Below, in pieces: positions 52,917 through 60,921 of a stretch of DNA of 64,000 nt. This stretch comes from Nocardioides sp. dk884 (lineage in GTDB: Bacteria > Actinomycetota > Actinomycetes > Propionibacteriales > Nocardioidaceae): positions 1,897,501 to 1,961,500 of the forward strand of contig NZ_CP045649.1 in the NCBI RefSeq assembly GCF_009557055.1, in the 5' to 3' direction. How positions within the stretch are numbered: the first letter of the stretch is position 1; each line of letters begins with the position of its first letter. A program made the translations under genes and the position numbers. The notes beneath the pieces were generated by a model. That model made no database searches. It worked only from the letters and a program-made list of their open reading frames with translations, and was not told the DNA's origin.

Positions 52917-54763
52917 GCACCCGCACCCCCACCGCGCCCGAGCCGCGCGGGACGACCGAGCCTGCCGGGCCACCCCTCGACCCGGCCGCCGCACCCCCGG
53001 TCCTCCCCTCCGGTCCGGCGCCCACGACACCGGGCGCGCTGCTGCGCCGTACCGTGTGCCGTCACGCCCGGACCCTCGCCGGCGCCTCCGCGCTGGTGAC
53101 CGTCTGGCAGGTCGCCGAGCTGATGGTGCCGGTGCTGATCGGCGTGGTCATCGACCGCGCGGTGGTCACCGGCGACGGCTGGCAGATGCTGCTGTGGGCG
53201 GGGGTCTTCGCGCTGCACTTCGTGGTGCTGAGCCTCAGCTACCGCTTCGGCGCGCGGATGGGCAACCGGGCCCTGCACACCGAGTCCCACGCGCTGCGCA
53301 CCGAGGTCTCGGCGCACGTGCTGTCGGGGCGCGGCGCCCGCGCCGACCGGCTGCCCGGGGACGTCGTGAGCATCGCGACCGCCGATGCCGAGATGGTCGC
53401 CTTCGTGGTGCGCCAGCTGATGTTCACCGTCGCCGGCGCGGTCGGATTGGTGGTCAGCGCGGTCGTGCTGGCCGCGATCGACCCGGTGCTCGCGCTGGTC
53501 GTGCTGGTCGGGGTGCCCTGCGTGCTGGGCGTGACCCAGCTGCTCTCCCCGCGCCTGGCCGCGCGCAGCGCGGTGCGTCAGGAGGCCCTCGGCGAGGCCG
53601 CCGGCATCGCCAGCGACCTGGTCCGCGGGATCCGGCCGCTCAAGGGCGTCGCCGGCGAGGACGCCGCGCGCGAGCGCTACCGCCGCCGCAGCCAGCAGGC
53701 CGCCACCGCAAGCGTCGGTGCCGCCCGCTGGGAGGGCGTGATGCAGGGCATGACCGAGGGACTGAGCGGGCTGTTCCTCGCCGTCGTCGCGCTGGTCGCC
53801 GGCCTCCGCGCGGTGAACGGCGAGATCGGCGTCGGTGAGTTCGTCGCCGTGGTCGGCATCAGCCAGTTCCTCGGGGAGCCGCTGCGGATGCTGACCTTCC
53901 TCATCGCCCAGCTCGCCCAGTCGCGTGCCTCCGCCGCGCGCATCGTGGACTTCCTCGCGACCCCGCCCCTGGTGCTGGCCACCCGCGAGGCGTCCGCGGC
54001 CGGGTCGGACCTGCCCGCGACGTCCACGACGTCCACGACCTCCACCACGTCCGCGACGCCGTCGCTGGCGCTGCGCGCGGTGTCGTACGGCCCGCTCCGC
54101 GACCTCACCCTCCTCGCCGAGCCCGGCAGCTCGGTCGCCGTGGTGGCCGAGGACCCCGCCGACGCCGCCGCGCTGCTCACCCTGCTGCGCGGCGAGGCGG
54201 TGCCCGAGGCGGGCACCGTGGTCGTCGGCGGGCGGGCCGTGGGCGAGCTGAGCGTGGCGCAGCTGCACGCGGCGCTCCTGGTCGCCGACCACCACGTGGA
54301 GCTCTTCGACGCCACCATGCGCGGCAACGTCGACCCGCATGCCGCCCTCGACGACGAGCGGCTGGCCCGGGTGCTGCGCGCCTCCGCCGCCGACGAGGTC
54401 GTGGCCCAGGCGCCCGCGGGGCTCGAGGAGCACGTCCGGGTCGGCGGCACGACGCTGTCCGGGGGGCAGCGCCAGCGTCTCGGTCTCGCCCGCGCGCTCG
54501 CCGCCGACCCCGGTGTCCTGGTGCTGCACGACCCCACCACCGCCGTCGACGCGGTCACCGAGGCGCGGATCGCCGACGGTCTGCGCGCGCTGCGGCACGC
54601 GCCCGGCGCCCCGGTCCGCACCACCCTCGTCCTCACCAGCAGCCCCGCGCTGCTCGCCCACGCCGACGTCGTCGTCCACCTCCGCGGTGGCCGGGTCGTC
54701 GCCCGGGGCACTCACCGTGACCTCGGCGCCGACGAGCGCTACCGAGCGGCGGTGCTGCGATGA
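52913..54763 (+). CDS. IrtA-like ABC half-transporter with degenerate ATP site
   Basis: A 616-residue ABC half-transporter of exporter fold: about 45 Pro/Thr-rich residues, a six-helix membrane domain (about 60-345), a Ser/Thr repeat linker, and a nucleotide-binding domain. Walker A is lost: where GxxGxGKST is expected (about 408-416) the sequence is VVAEDPADAA, with no Lys. The signature LSGGQRQRLGLARAL (about 515) is intact. Walker B reads VLVLHDPTTAVD, lacking the catalytic Glu, and the H-loop His is replaced (LTSSPALL). Thus it cannot make a full ATP site alone. The TTG start is coupled to the reductase gene. It is the partner of the next gene and resembles IrtAB/YbtPQ siderophore transporters. 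Confidence 0.9.
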   Translation: MSTRTPTAPEPRGTTEPAGPPLDPAAAPPVLPSGPAPTTPGALLRRTVCRHARTLAGASALVTVWQVAELMVPVLIGVVIDRAVVTGDGWQMLLWAGVFALHFVVLSLSYRFGARMGNRALHTESHALRTEVSAHVLSGRGARADRLPGDVVSIATADAEMVAFVVRQLMFTVAGAVGLVVSAVVLAAIDPVLALVVLVGVPCVLGVTQLLSPRLAARSAVRQEALGEAAGIASDLVRGIRPLKGVAGEDAARERYRRRSQQAATASVGAARWEGVMQGMTEGLSGLFLAVVALVAGLRAVNGEIGVGEFVAVVGISQFLGEPLRMLTFLIAQLAQSRASAARIVDFLATPPLVLATREASAAGSDLPATSTTSTTSTTSATPSLALRAVSYGPLRDLTLLAEPGSSVAVVAEDPADAAALLTLLRGEAVPEAGTVVVGGRAVGELSVAQLHAALLVADHHVELFDATMRGNVDPHAALDDERLARVLRASAADEVVAQAPAGLEEHVRVGGTTLSGGQRQRLGLARALAADPGVLVLHDPTTAVDAVTEARIADGLRALRHAPGAPVRTTLVLTSSPALLAHADVVVHLRGGRVVARGTHRDLGADERYRAAVLR

Positions 54764-56496
54764 CGACGCGCCTGCCCGTCTCCAGCGCCCGCGAGGCCTT
54801 CACGCTGGCGCGCGCCCTGCTGGCCCGGCGCCGGTGGACCTTCGCGCTCAGCGTGTCGATGTTCGCGCTGGCCGGCGCCGCTGGGCTGGTCGCGCCGTGG
54901 CAGCTGGGCCGCATCGCCGACCTGGTGAGCACCGGTGGCACGACCGGCCAGGTGCTCAGCGCCGCCGGCTGGATCGGCGCCGCCGCGCTCGTCGTCGCAC
55001 TCGCCACCGCCGTGTCGGTCGCCGCCCTGGCCCGCGCCGCCGAGCCCGCGCTCGCCGAGCTGCGCGAGGACGTGCTCGACCGTGCCCTGCACCTGGACAC
55101 CGAGGAGCTCGAGGCCACCGGCAGCGGCGACCTGCTCGCCCGGGTCAGCGACGACGTGCGCGTGGTCGCCGGCTCGCTCACCGAGGCCGTGCCGCTGGTC
55201 GTGAACTCCCTGATGGCCATCGTGTTCACCCTCGGCGGCCTGGTCGCCCTGGACTGGCGCCTGGGCCTGGCCGGGCTGGCCGCCGCGCCGGCGTTCGTGC
55301 TGGCGCTGCGCTGGTACCTGCCGCGCTCCGGGCCCTACTACCGCCGCGAGCGGGAGGCCAACGGCGAGCGGGCCGAGGCGCTGCTGGCCGGCGTCCACGG
55401 CAGCCGGCCGCTGCGCGCGCTGGGCACCGCCGGGCACCAGCAGCAGCGGATCGCGCAGGCGTCCTGGCGCTCGGCGACGATCTCCATCGACGTGTTCGAC
55501 CTGATGATGCGCTTCGGCGGTCGCACCAACCGCGCCGAGGCCATCGGCCTGCTCCTGGTGCTCGGCACCGGCTTCTGGCTGGTGCGCGCCGACGCCGCGA
55601 CGGTCGGCGCGGTGACGACCGCCGCGCTCTACTTCCACCGGCTGTTCAACCCGATCGGCGCGGTGCTGTTCCTCTTCGACGAGGTGCAGTCCGCGGGTGC
55701 CTCGCTCACCCGGCTCGCCGGCGTGGCGTTGCTGGCTCCCCGCGTGCGCGGCGCCGCGATCGCCCCGGCGCACGCCGGCGTCTCGCTGTCCGGCGTCGCC
55801 CACGCGTACGACGGGGGGCACCACGCCCTGCGCGGTGTCGACCTGGAGATCGCCCCCGGCGAGCGGCTCGCGGTCGTCGGCAGCAGCGGCGCCGGCAAGA
55901 GCACCCTCGGCTCGATCATCGCCGGCCGCCTGGTCCCCAGCGCCGGCAGCGTGCGGGTCGGCGGCGTCGCCGTCGCGGACGCCGCGCTCCCGCACCGCCC
56001 GGTCGTGGCCACCGTGACCCAGGAGGTCCACGTCTTCGCCGGCAGCGTGCGCGACAACCTGCTGCTCGCGCGCCCCGACGCGGGTCCCGCCGAGGTGGAC
56101 GCGGCCCTCGAGGCCGTCGGCGCCGGGGGCTGGGTCGCGGCTCTGTCCGAGGGCGCGGACACCGAGATCGGCGGCGGCGCCGTACCGATCACCCCCGCGC
56201 AAGCCCAGCAGGTCGCGCTGGCCCGGGTGCTGCTGGCCGACCCGTGGGTGGTGGTGCTCGACGAGGCGACCGCCGAGGCGGGCTCGGCCGGCGCCCGGGC
56301 CCTGGAGGCGGCCGCCCGGGCGGTGACCGACGGGCGCACCACGATCACGATCGCGCACCGCCTGGTGCAGGCGCGCGACGCCGACCGGGTGCTGGTGCTC
56401 GAGGACGGCGTCGCCGTCGAGCTGGGCAGCCACGAGGAGCTGGTGGCCGCCGGCGGTCGCTACGCGCAGCTGTGGTCGGCCTGGTCCACGCGCTGA
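54760..56496 (+). CDS. IrtB-like ABC half-transporter with degenerate signature
   Basis: A 578-residue ABC half-transporter. Six membrane helices cover about 15-300. Walker A GSSGAGKST (about 374-382), Walker B VVVLDEATAE (about 497) and H-loop TIAHRL are intact. The signature LSGGQ is replaced by ITPAQAQQVALARVLL (about 477). The defects are therefore the reverse of those in the preceding protein, so the heterodimer keeps one complete ATP site. The ATG overlaps its partner's stop. In mycobacteria the corresponding pair imports carboxymycobactin; import or export of the catecholate cannot be decided from sequence. Confidence 0.9.
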   Translation: MTTRLPVSSAREAFTLARALLARRRWTFALSVSMFALAGAAGLVAPWQLGRIADLVSTGGTTGQVLSAAGWIGAAALVVALATAVSVAALARAAEPALAELREDVLDRALHLDTEELEATGSGDLLARVSDDVRVVAGSLTEAVPLVVNSLMAIVFTLGGLVALDWRLGLAGLAAAPAFVLALRWYLPRSGPYYRREREANGERAEALLAGVHGSRPLRALGTAGHQQQRIAQASWRSATISIDVFDLMMRFGGRTNRAEAIGLLLVLGTGFWLVRADAATVGAVTTAALYFHRLFNPIGAVLFLFDEVQSAGASLTRLAGVALLAPRVRGAAIAPAHAGVSLSGVAHAYDGGHHALRGVDLEIAPGERLAVVGSSGAGKSTLGSIIAGRLVPSAGSVRVGGVAVADAALPHRPVVATVTQEVHVFAGSVRDNLLLARPDAGPAEVDAALEAVGAGGWVAALSEGADTEIGGGAVPITPAQAQQVALARVLLADPWVVVLDEATAEAGSAGARALEAAARAVTDGRTTITIAHRLVQARDADRVLVLEDGVAVELGSHEELVAAGGRYAQLWSAWSTR

Positions 56497-56506
56497 GCGC
56501 GCGGCG

Positions 56507-57175
56507 TCAGGAGCCGGCGCGGACCTTCTCGGCGAGGCGGACCGCGGCGTGCAGCACCAGCGGGGCCTCGTCGGGGTCGGTGACCGCCTGCTCGGGGACC
56601 TGACCGCCGAGCAGGGCGGCGGGCCGGGTCAGCCAGCCCCACGCGGTCCAGGGGTCCATCCGCGCCGCCAGCAGCGGCTCGAGCACCGCCAGCAGCTCGG
56701 GTCGCACCTGTCCGGCGGCATCGAGCTGGAACCCGGGGACCAGCACCCGCTCACCCTCGGTGAGGATGAGCAGCTGGTTGCGGGAGGCGGCCTTGTGGAT
56801 GCTGAAGCGGGTCGCGTCGACCGACGCGCCACGCCGCGCGGCGAGCGTCTCGTAGGTGAACCACTCGCTGGCCAGCAGCTGCTGGCGCACCCGGGCGCGC
56901 TGGGCGAGCTGCAGCAGCGGGATCGGTACGGCGTGCTGGGGCTCGCTGCCCTCGCTGTGCAGCTGGCGGTCGAGGTCGGCCAGCTGCTCGGCGCTGAGCC
57001 GGGCGCCCGAGCGCGGGTCGGTCCACACCGCGCGACCGTGGCAGTCGCGCGTCATGGTCGGCAGGCCGGCCTCGCGCAGCGCCGCCACCAGGCCGAGCTC
57101 CTCCAGCCAGGCCGCCAGCCGCTCGCCGGTCTCGAGTGCCGCTGCGTCGTCTGCCGGGGACGGTGCCGAAGTCAT
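56507..57175 (-). CDS. Hypothetical protein with MbcA/ParS-like (DUF2384-type) C-terminus
   Basis: A 222-residue soluble protein. The N-terminal half has short helices and DCHGRAVWTDPRSG. The C-terminal part reads LLILTEGERVLVPGFQLD, AAGQVRPELLAVLEPLL, DPWTAWGWLTRPAALLGGQVP and AVTDPDEAPLVLHAA, the pattern of DUF2384 (antitoxin/toxin-binding) domains. No RES-domain toxin lies next to it, so it is either a stand-alone regulator or an orphan. It is convergent with the ABC genes and has its own start at 57175. Confidence 0.6.
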   Translation of the reverse strand: MTSAPSPADDAAALETGERLAAWLEELGLVAALREAGLPTMTRDCHGRAVWTDPRSGARLSAEQLADLDRQLHSEGSEPQHAVPIPLLQLAQRARVRQQLLASEWFTYETLAARRGASVDATRFSIHKAASRNQLLILTEGERVLVPGFQLDAAGQVRPELLAVLEPLLAARMDPWTAWGWLTRPAALLGGQVPEQAVTDPDEAPLVLHAAVRLAEKVRAGS

Positions 57176-57270
57176 GGTTCAAGCCTGCCGCACCGGGCGC
57201 GACGCCTCGGCACCGGCCCGGGGCGGTGCGACCCCCGTCACGGCCGCGTGTCACAGGCTGCCCGGCTCAC

Positions 57271-59244
57271 CTACTGCGAGCTGCGGTCGTGGTCGGCCAG
57301 CCCGGCCAGCATCCGGTTGTAGGCCTCCAGCTCGGCGTCGGAGTCGCGCGAGGACTGCCGGTCGTGGCGGTCCGCGTCGCGGGTGTCGCTGCGGAACCAC
57401 TGGAACAGCAGCACCACCATCACGATGAGCAGCGGGACCTCGCCCATCGCCCAGGTCAGCGACCCCCCGACGTACTGGTCCTGGGAGAGGTCGGTGGCGA
57501 AGCCGCGGTCCAGCATCGTGTAGTAGTCGCCGGCGACGACCGAGTCGGCGCTCATCAGCGCGATCGCGAAGAACGCGTGGAACGGCGTGACCAGCAGCAT
57601 CAGCCCGAGGCGGGCCAGGTAGGAGGGCCGGTGCGGCAGCGGGGCGTCGCCGACCAGCACCTCGAAGTAGAGGTAGCCAGCGATCAGGAAGTGCAGCTCC
57701 ATGAACGCGTGGCCGAGGTGGTTCTGCATCAGCGCCTCGAAGACGCCGGTCATGTAGACGGCGTAGAGGCTGCCGACGAAGATCACGGCCGCGACCAGCG
57801 GGTGGCTGAGGAAGCGTGCCGGGCGCGAGCGGAGCACCGAGGACAGCCACTGGCGCGGGCCGTGGCCGCCGGGCATGTCGGCGCCGGGCAGCGCGCGCAG
57901 CGCGAGGGTGATCGGGGCGCCGACGACCAGGAAGATCGGGGCGACCATCGAGAGCACCATGTGCGCGGCCATGTGGGCGCTGAACATGACCTCGGAGTAG
58001 ACGGCGAGGCCGCCGAGCGTGGTGTAGGCGACGAGCAGCAGGCCCACGAACCACGACACCGTGCGGCCCGCCGACCAACGGCCGCCGCGACGGCGCACGG
58101 CCACGATGCCGGCGAGGTAGCCCGCGGTGCCGAGCAGCACGACGGCGAGGCCGATGCCGGACGGGGTGAAGGAGAGCAGCAGGTTGGCGACGCTCGGCGG
58201 GTCCGGGAGCGGGCCGCCGAGCAGGCTCTCGGCGCCGTTGCGGAACGGCTCGCCGACCGGCGGGGAGGTGCGCCCCAGCGCCACGCCCAGACCGGCGGCC
58301 ACCGACATGAGCACGAGCTCGAGGCCGACGACCGGGGCGAGGTCGCGGACCCCGCTCGCCGACGGCGGGCGCTCGACGAGGGCGCGCCGGGCCTGGAGCG
58401 CGACCCAGCACAGCAGCGCCAGGACGACGGTCTTGGCCAGCACGCCCGCGCCGTACGCCGTGGTGACGAGCTCGGTAGGGGTGCCGAGGTTGACCAGGGC
58501 GCTCACGACGCCGGAGGCGAGGGTGAGCCCGAGGCACCAGGCGGCCAGGCCGGAGAACCGGCGGGCGGCGCGCGCCCGGGCCTCGGACGGCTCGCGCAGG
58601 AACCAGGCGAGCGCGACCAGGCCGCCGGCCCACACCGTCACCGGCCCCACGTGCAGCGCGAGCGCGATGACGGCGGTGTCGTGGCTGCCCGAGGACGCGG
58701 AGTGCCCGGTCAGGACGCCGGGGAGGTTGGCGAGGATCGCCAGCACCAGGAGGAACGCCGACTCGCGGACCGCGAGTACCCAGCGACTGGCCACGGCGAG
58801 CACGAGCGCAGCGACGGCCTGGAACAGCAGCACCTGGCCCTGGTCGGACTGCAGGGCGAAGTCCCACACCGTGCCGGGCCGCACGGAGCCCAGCGGCACC
58901 GCGAACAGGTCGGAGTAGGTGAGCACGAGCTCGGCGAGGCAGGCCAGCACCCAGGCGGCGGCCAGCCAGCGCACGGAGGCCACCGCCCGGAAGGCGCGCC
59001 CGCCGAGCTCGCTGCGCGGCCCGGCGCCGGTGAGCACCGGCACCAGCAGCGCGCCGACGATCGCGACGCCGAGGGCGATCGAGGCGTACCCGAGGACCGG
59101 CACGCCCCAGCCGGTGAGCGCGCCGGGGTCGGGCAGCCCGGCCGGCGGTGCCTCGGGGGCGCCGCCGCCGAGGAGCAGGAACGCGACCAGTGCGACCAGG
59201 CCGCCCGCGACGGCGAGCGAGGCCATCCGCACCCGGGGGCTCAT
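57271..59244 (-). CDS. CopD-CtaG fusion: copper import / cytochrome oxidase copper assembly protein
   Basis: A 657-residue membrane protein with about 15-16 hydrophobic segments. The N-terminal half is CopD-like (HSASSGSHDTAVIALALHVG, LVNLGTPTELVTTAYGAGVL and AKTVVLALLCWVALQARRAL). The C-terminal half is caa3-type CtaG (MFSAHMAAHMVLSMVAPIFL, PLVAAVIFVGSLYAVYMTGVF, HAFMELHFLIAGYLYFE, TPFHAFFAIALM), rich in His and Met pairs that bind copper. The tail after about 620 is charged and cytoplasmic. The ATG overlaps the copC stop (ATGA). Confidence 0.93.
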   Translation of the reverse strand: MSPRVRMASLAVAGGLVALVAFLLLGGGAPEAPPAGLPDPGALTGWGVPVLGYASIALGVAIVGALLVPVLTGAGPRSELGGRAFRAVASVRWLAAAWVLACLAELVLTYSDLFAVPLGSVRPGTVWDFALQSDQGQVLLFQAVAALVLAVASRWVLAVRESAFLLVLAILANLPGVLTGHSASSGSHDTAVIALALHVGPVTVWAGGLVALAWFLREPSEARARAARRFSGLAAWCLGLTLASGVVSALVNLGTPTELVTTAYGAGVLAKTVVLALLCWVALQARRALVERPPSASGVRDLAPVVGLELVLMSVAAGLGVALGRTSPPVGEPFRNGAESLLGGPLPDPPSVANLLLSFTPSGIGLAVVLLGTAGYLAGIVAVRRRGGRWSAGRTVSWFVGLLLVAYTTLGGLAVYSEVMFSAHMAAHMVLSMVAPIFLVVGAPITLALRALPGADMPGGHGPRQWLSSVLRSRPARFLSHPLVAAVIFVGSLYAVYMTGVFEALMQNHLGHAFMELHFLIAGYLYFEVLVGDAPLPHRPSYLARLGLMLLVTPFHAFFAIALMSADSVVAGDYYTMLDRGFATDLSQDQYVGGSLTWAMGEVPLLIVMVVLLFQWFRSDTRDADRHDRQSSRDSDAELEAYNRMLAGLADHDRSSQ

Positions 59245-59834
59245 GCGGTGCCCCCGCGCCGGGCCCGCAGGAGCAGGGCGCCGGCGAGCACGACCAGCGC
59301 GACGACGCCGGCGACCACCAGGCCGGTGGCGGTGGCACCCCAGTCGTCGTCGGCGGCGGCACCGCCCTCGGTCGCCCCCTCGTCCGTCCGGTCGGTCTCG
59401 GTGGCCGGGTCGGCCGCGGTGGCGGTCTCGACCTCGAAGGTCTGCTCGCCGCTGATCGGGTGCCCGTCGGCCGACACGACCCGGTAGGCCAGCGTGTAGC
59501 TCCCGGCCGGGAGTGCGAGGCCCTGGGCGTCGAGGGCCTGGGTGACCCGGGGGCCCCGCACCGTGGCGTCCCCGCTGTTGACGCGCACGCCGTCGGGTGC
59601 GGTGACCACGACGTACGCGGGGTCGGAGATCTCCTCGTTGAACTCCAGCGTCACCTCGTCGGGCAGCGACGCGACGCGGCTGCCGTCGGCGGGGTCGGAG
59701 GACACGAGCGCGGCGTGCGCCGAGGCGGGCGCGGCGGCGGCGAGCAGGGTGCCGGGGATCAGCGCGAGCAGCAGCGCCGCGAGCGTGGCGAGGCGGCGGC
59801 GCGGAGCCGGTGACGTGGTGGGGCGGGCGTTCAC
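59241..59834 (-). CDS. CopC-domain periplasmic copper-binding protein
   Basis: A 197-residue exported protein from a GTG start. The signal peptide ends in ASA and the mature protein begins HAALVSSDPADGSRV, so the first mature residue is His, the N-terminal Cu2+ ligand of CopC proteins. The second His lies in VSADGHPISGEQTFEV. A Thr/Asp-rich stalk and a C-terminal membrane helix (LVVAGVVALVVLAGALLL) anchor it outside. It is coupled to the CopD-CtaG gene and should deliver copper to it. Confidence 0.93.
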   Translation of the reverse strand: MNARPTTSPAPRRRLATLAALLLALIPGTLLAAAAPASAHAALVSSDPADGSRVASLPDEVTLEFNEEISDPAYVVVTAPDGVRVNSGDATVRGPRVTQALDAQGLALPAGSYTLAYRVVSADGHPISGEQTFEVETATAADPATETDRTDEGATEGGAAADDDWGATATGLVVAGVVALVVLAGALLLRARRGGTA

Positions 59835-60045
59835 AGCAGGCTGCTCCAGTGGTCCCAGAGACGGATCGAGATGGTGCCCCTCGGCGTACCCCCGGGTGCA
59901 CGCGCGCCGGCGCGCACCCACGTGTCGTGCCTGGGCCTCCATGGTGGGACCAGTGTCGCAACCGTGCGGTCACGGACCCAACCGGCGCGGGCTGCGGGCG
60001 CCCGGAGGGAGGCGCAGGTCACGCCCGGGGCCGGACGCGGCGGCC

Positions 60046-60723
60046 TCAGCGATCGCCGAGGCCGTGGGAGACGCCCCACAGCACGGCCTGGGAGCGGCGC
60101 TCGACGCCGATCTTGCGGTACGCCGAGCGGATGTGGGTCTTGACGGTGTTGATGCTGAGGAAGGACTGCTCGGCGATCTCCTGGTTGCTCATCCCGCGCG
60201 AGATGCACGCGAGGATCTCGGACTCGCGCGGCGAGAGGCCGTCCTGCTGGCCGGGCCAGGTGGTGCGCCGCGGGAAGCGGCTGGCGTGGGTGGAGGTCGC
60301 CGGGCCGAGGACGGAGTGGCCCTCGTGGATGGCGACGACGGCCTTGACCAGCTCGTCGGCCGAGCAGCTCTTGTGCAGGTAGCCCGCGGCGCCGTGGGCG
60401 AGCGCGACGTCGGGGGGATAGGTGCGCCAGCTGAAGACCAGCACCGGCGCCCGGTGCTCGCGCACGAGCTTGGCGAGGGTGGGGTCGCGCCCCGGCAGCC
60501 GCCCGAAGGTGTCGTAGAGGATCACCGCGGGGGAGAGGTTCAGCTCTGCGGTGATGGTGAGCTCGGTGATCTCGACGTCGTCGTACGGCTCCAGCATCGC
60601 CTGCAGCCCGCGCACCACGACCTCGTAGTCGTTGGCGATCGCCAGGCGCACCGGAGCAGGCGGCGGTGTCTGCTGCTGCGTCCCGGCGGCCGAGGTCATG
60701 CTCGTGCTGTACCCGGTCCGCAT
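60046..60723 (-). CDS. LuxR-type response regulator, orphan
   Basis: A 225-residue regulator. The receiver domain has LAIANDYEVVVRGLQAML, the likely phospho-Asp in VILYDTFGRL and Lys in GYLHKSCSADELV. The acidic pair near the N-terminus is reduced to N-D, so phosphorylation may be atypical. The C-terminal helix-turn-helix is LSPRESEILACISRGMSNQE and FLSINTVKTHIRSAYRKIGV. The ATG at 60723 is chosen because GGAGG lies 9 bases upstream; an ATG eight codons later has no ribosome site. No kinase gene is nearby. Confidence 0.88.
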   Translation of the reverse strand: MRTGYSTSMTSAAGTQQQTPPPAPVRLAIANDYEVVVRGLQAMLEPYDDVEITELTITAELNLSPAVILYDTFGRLPGRDPTLAKLVREHRAPVLVFSWRTYPPDVALAHGAAGYLHKSCSADELVKAVVAIHEGHSVLGPATSTHASRFPRRTTWPGQQDGLSPRESEILACISRGMSNQEIAEQSFLSINTVKTHIRSAYRKIGVERRSQAVLWGVSHGLGDR

Positions 60724-60740
60724 CCCCGCCAACCTCCCCC

Positions 60741-60792
60741 CGAGTCGGCGCCAATGGTGTGCCGAGTCGGCGCCAATGGCGTGCCGAGTCGC
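60741..60792. repeat. 22-bp tandem repeat, two copies plus a partial third
   Basis: Units at 60741-60762 and 60763-60784 differ by one base; a partial copy begins at 60785. The unit (CGAGTCGGCGCCAATGGTGT plus two bases) matches the minus-strand unit at 23784-23827 at 17 of 22 positions. It lies in the divergent gap between the response regulator and jetA. Confidence 0.85.
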
Positions 60793-60921
60793 GGTGGGGT
60801 GGGGGCGATTCGTGGGGGACCCGGGGCCGGATGGGATGCTTGCGCGTCGCCATGCGCCGGAGCCCCCCGCGCGCCAGGCGCGGAACCAGCGGAACGGCGA
60901 GACGAGCAGGGTGGAGTGGCG

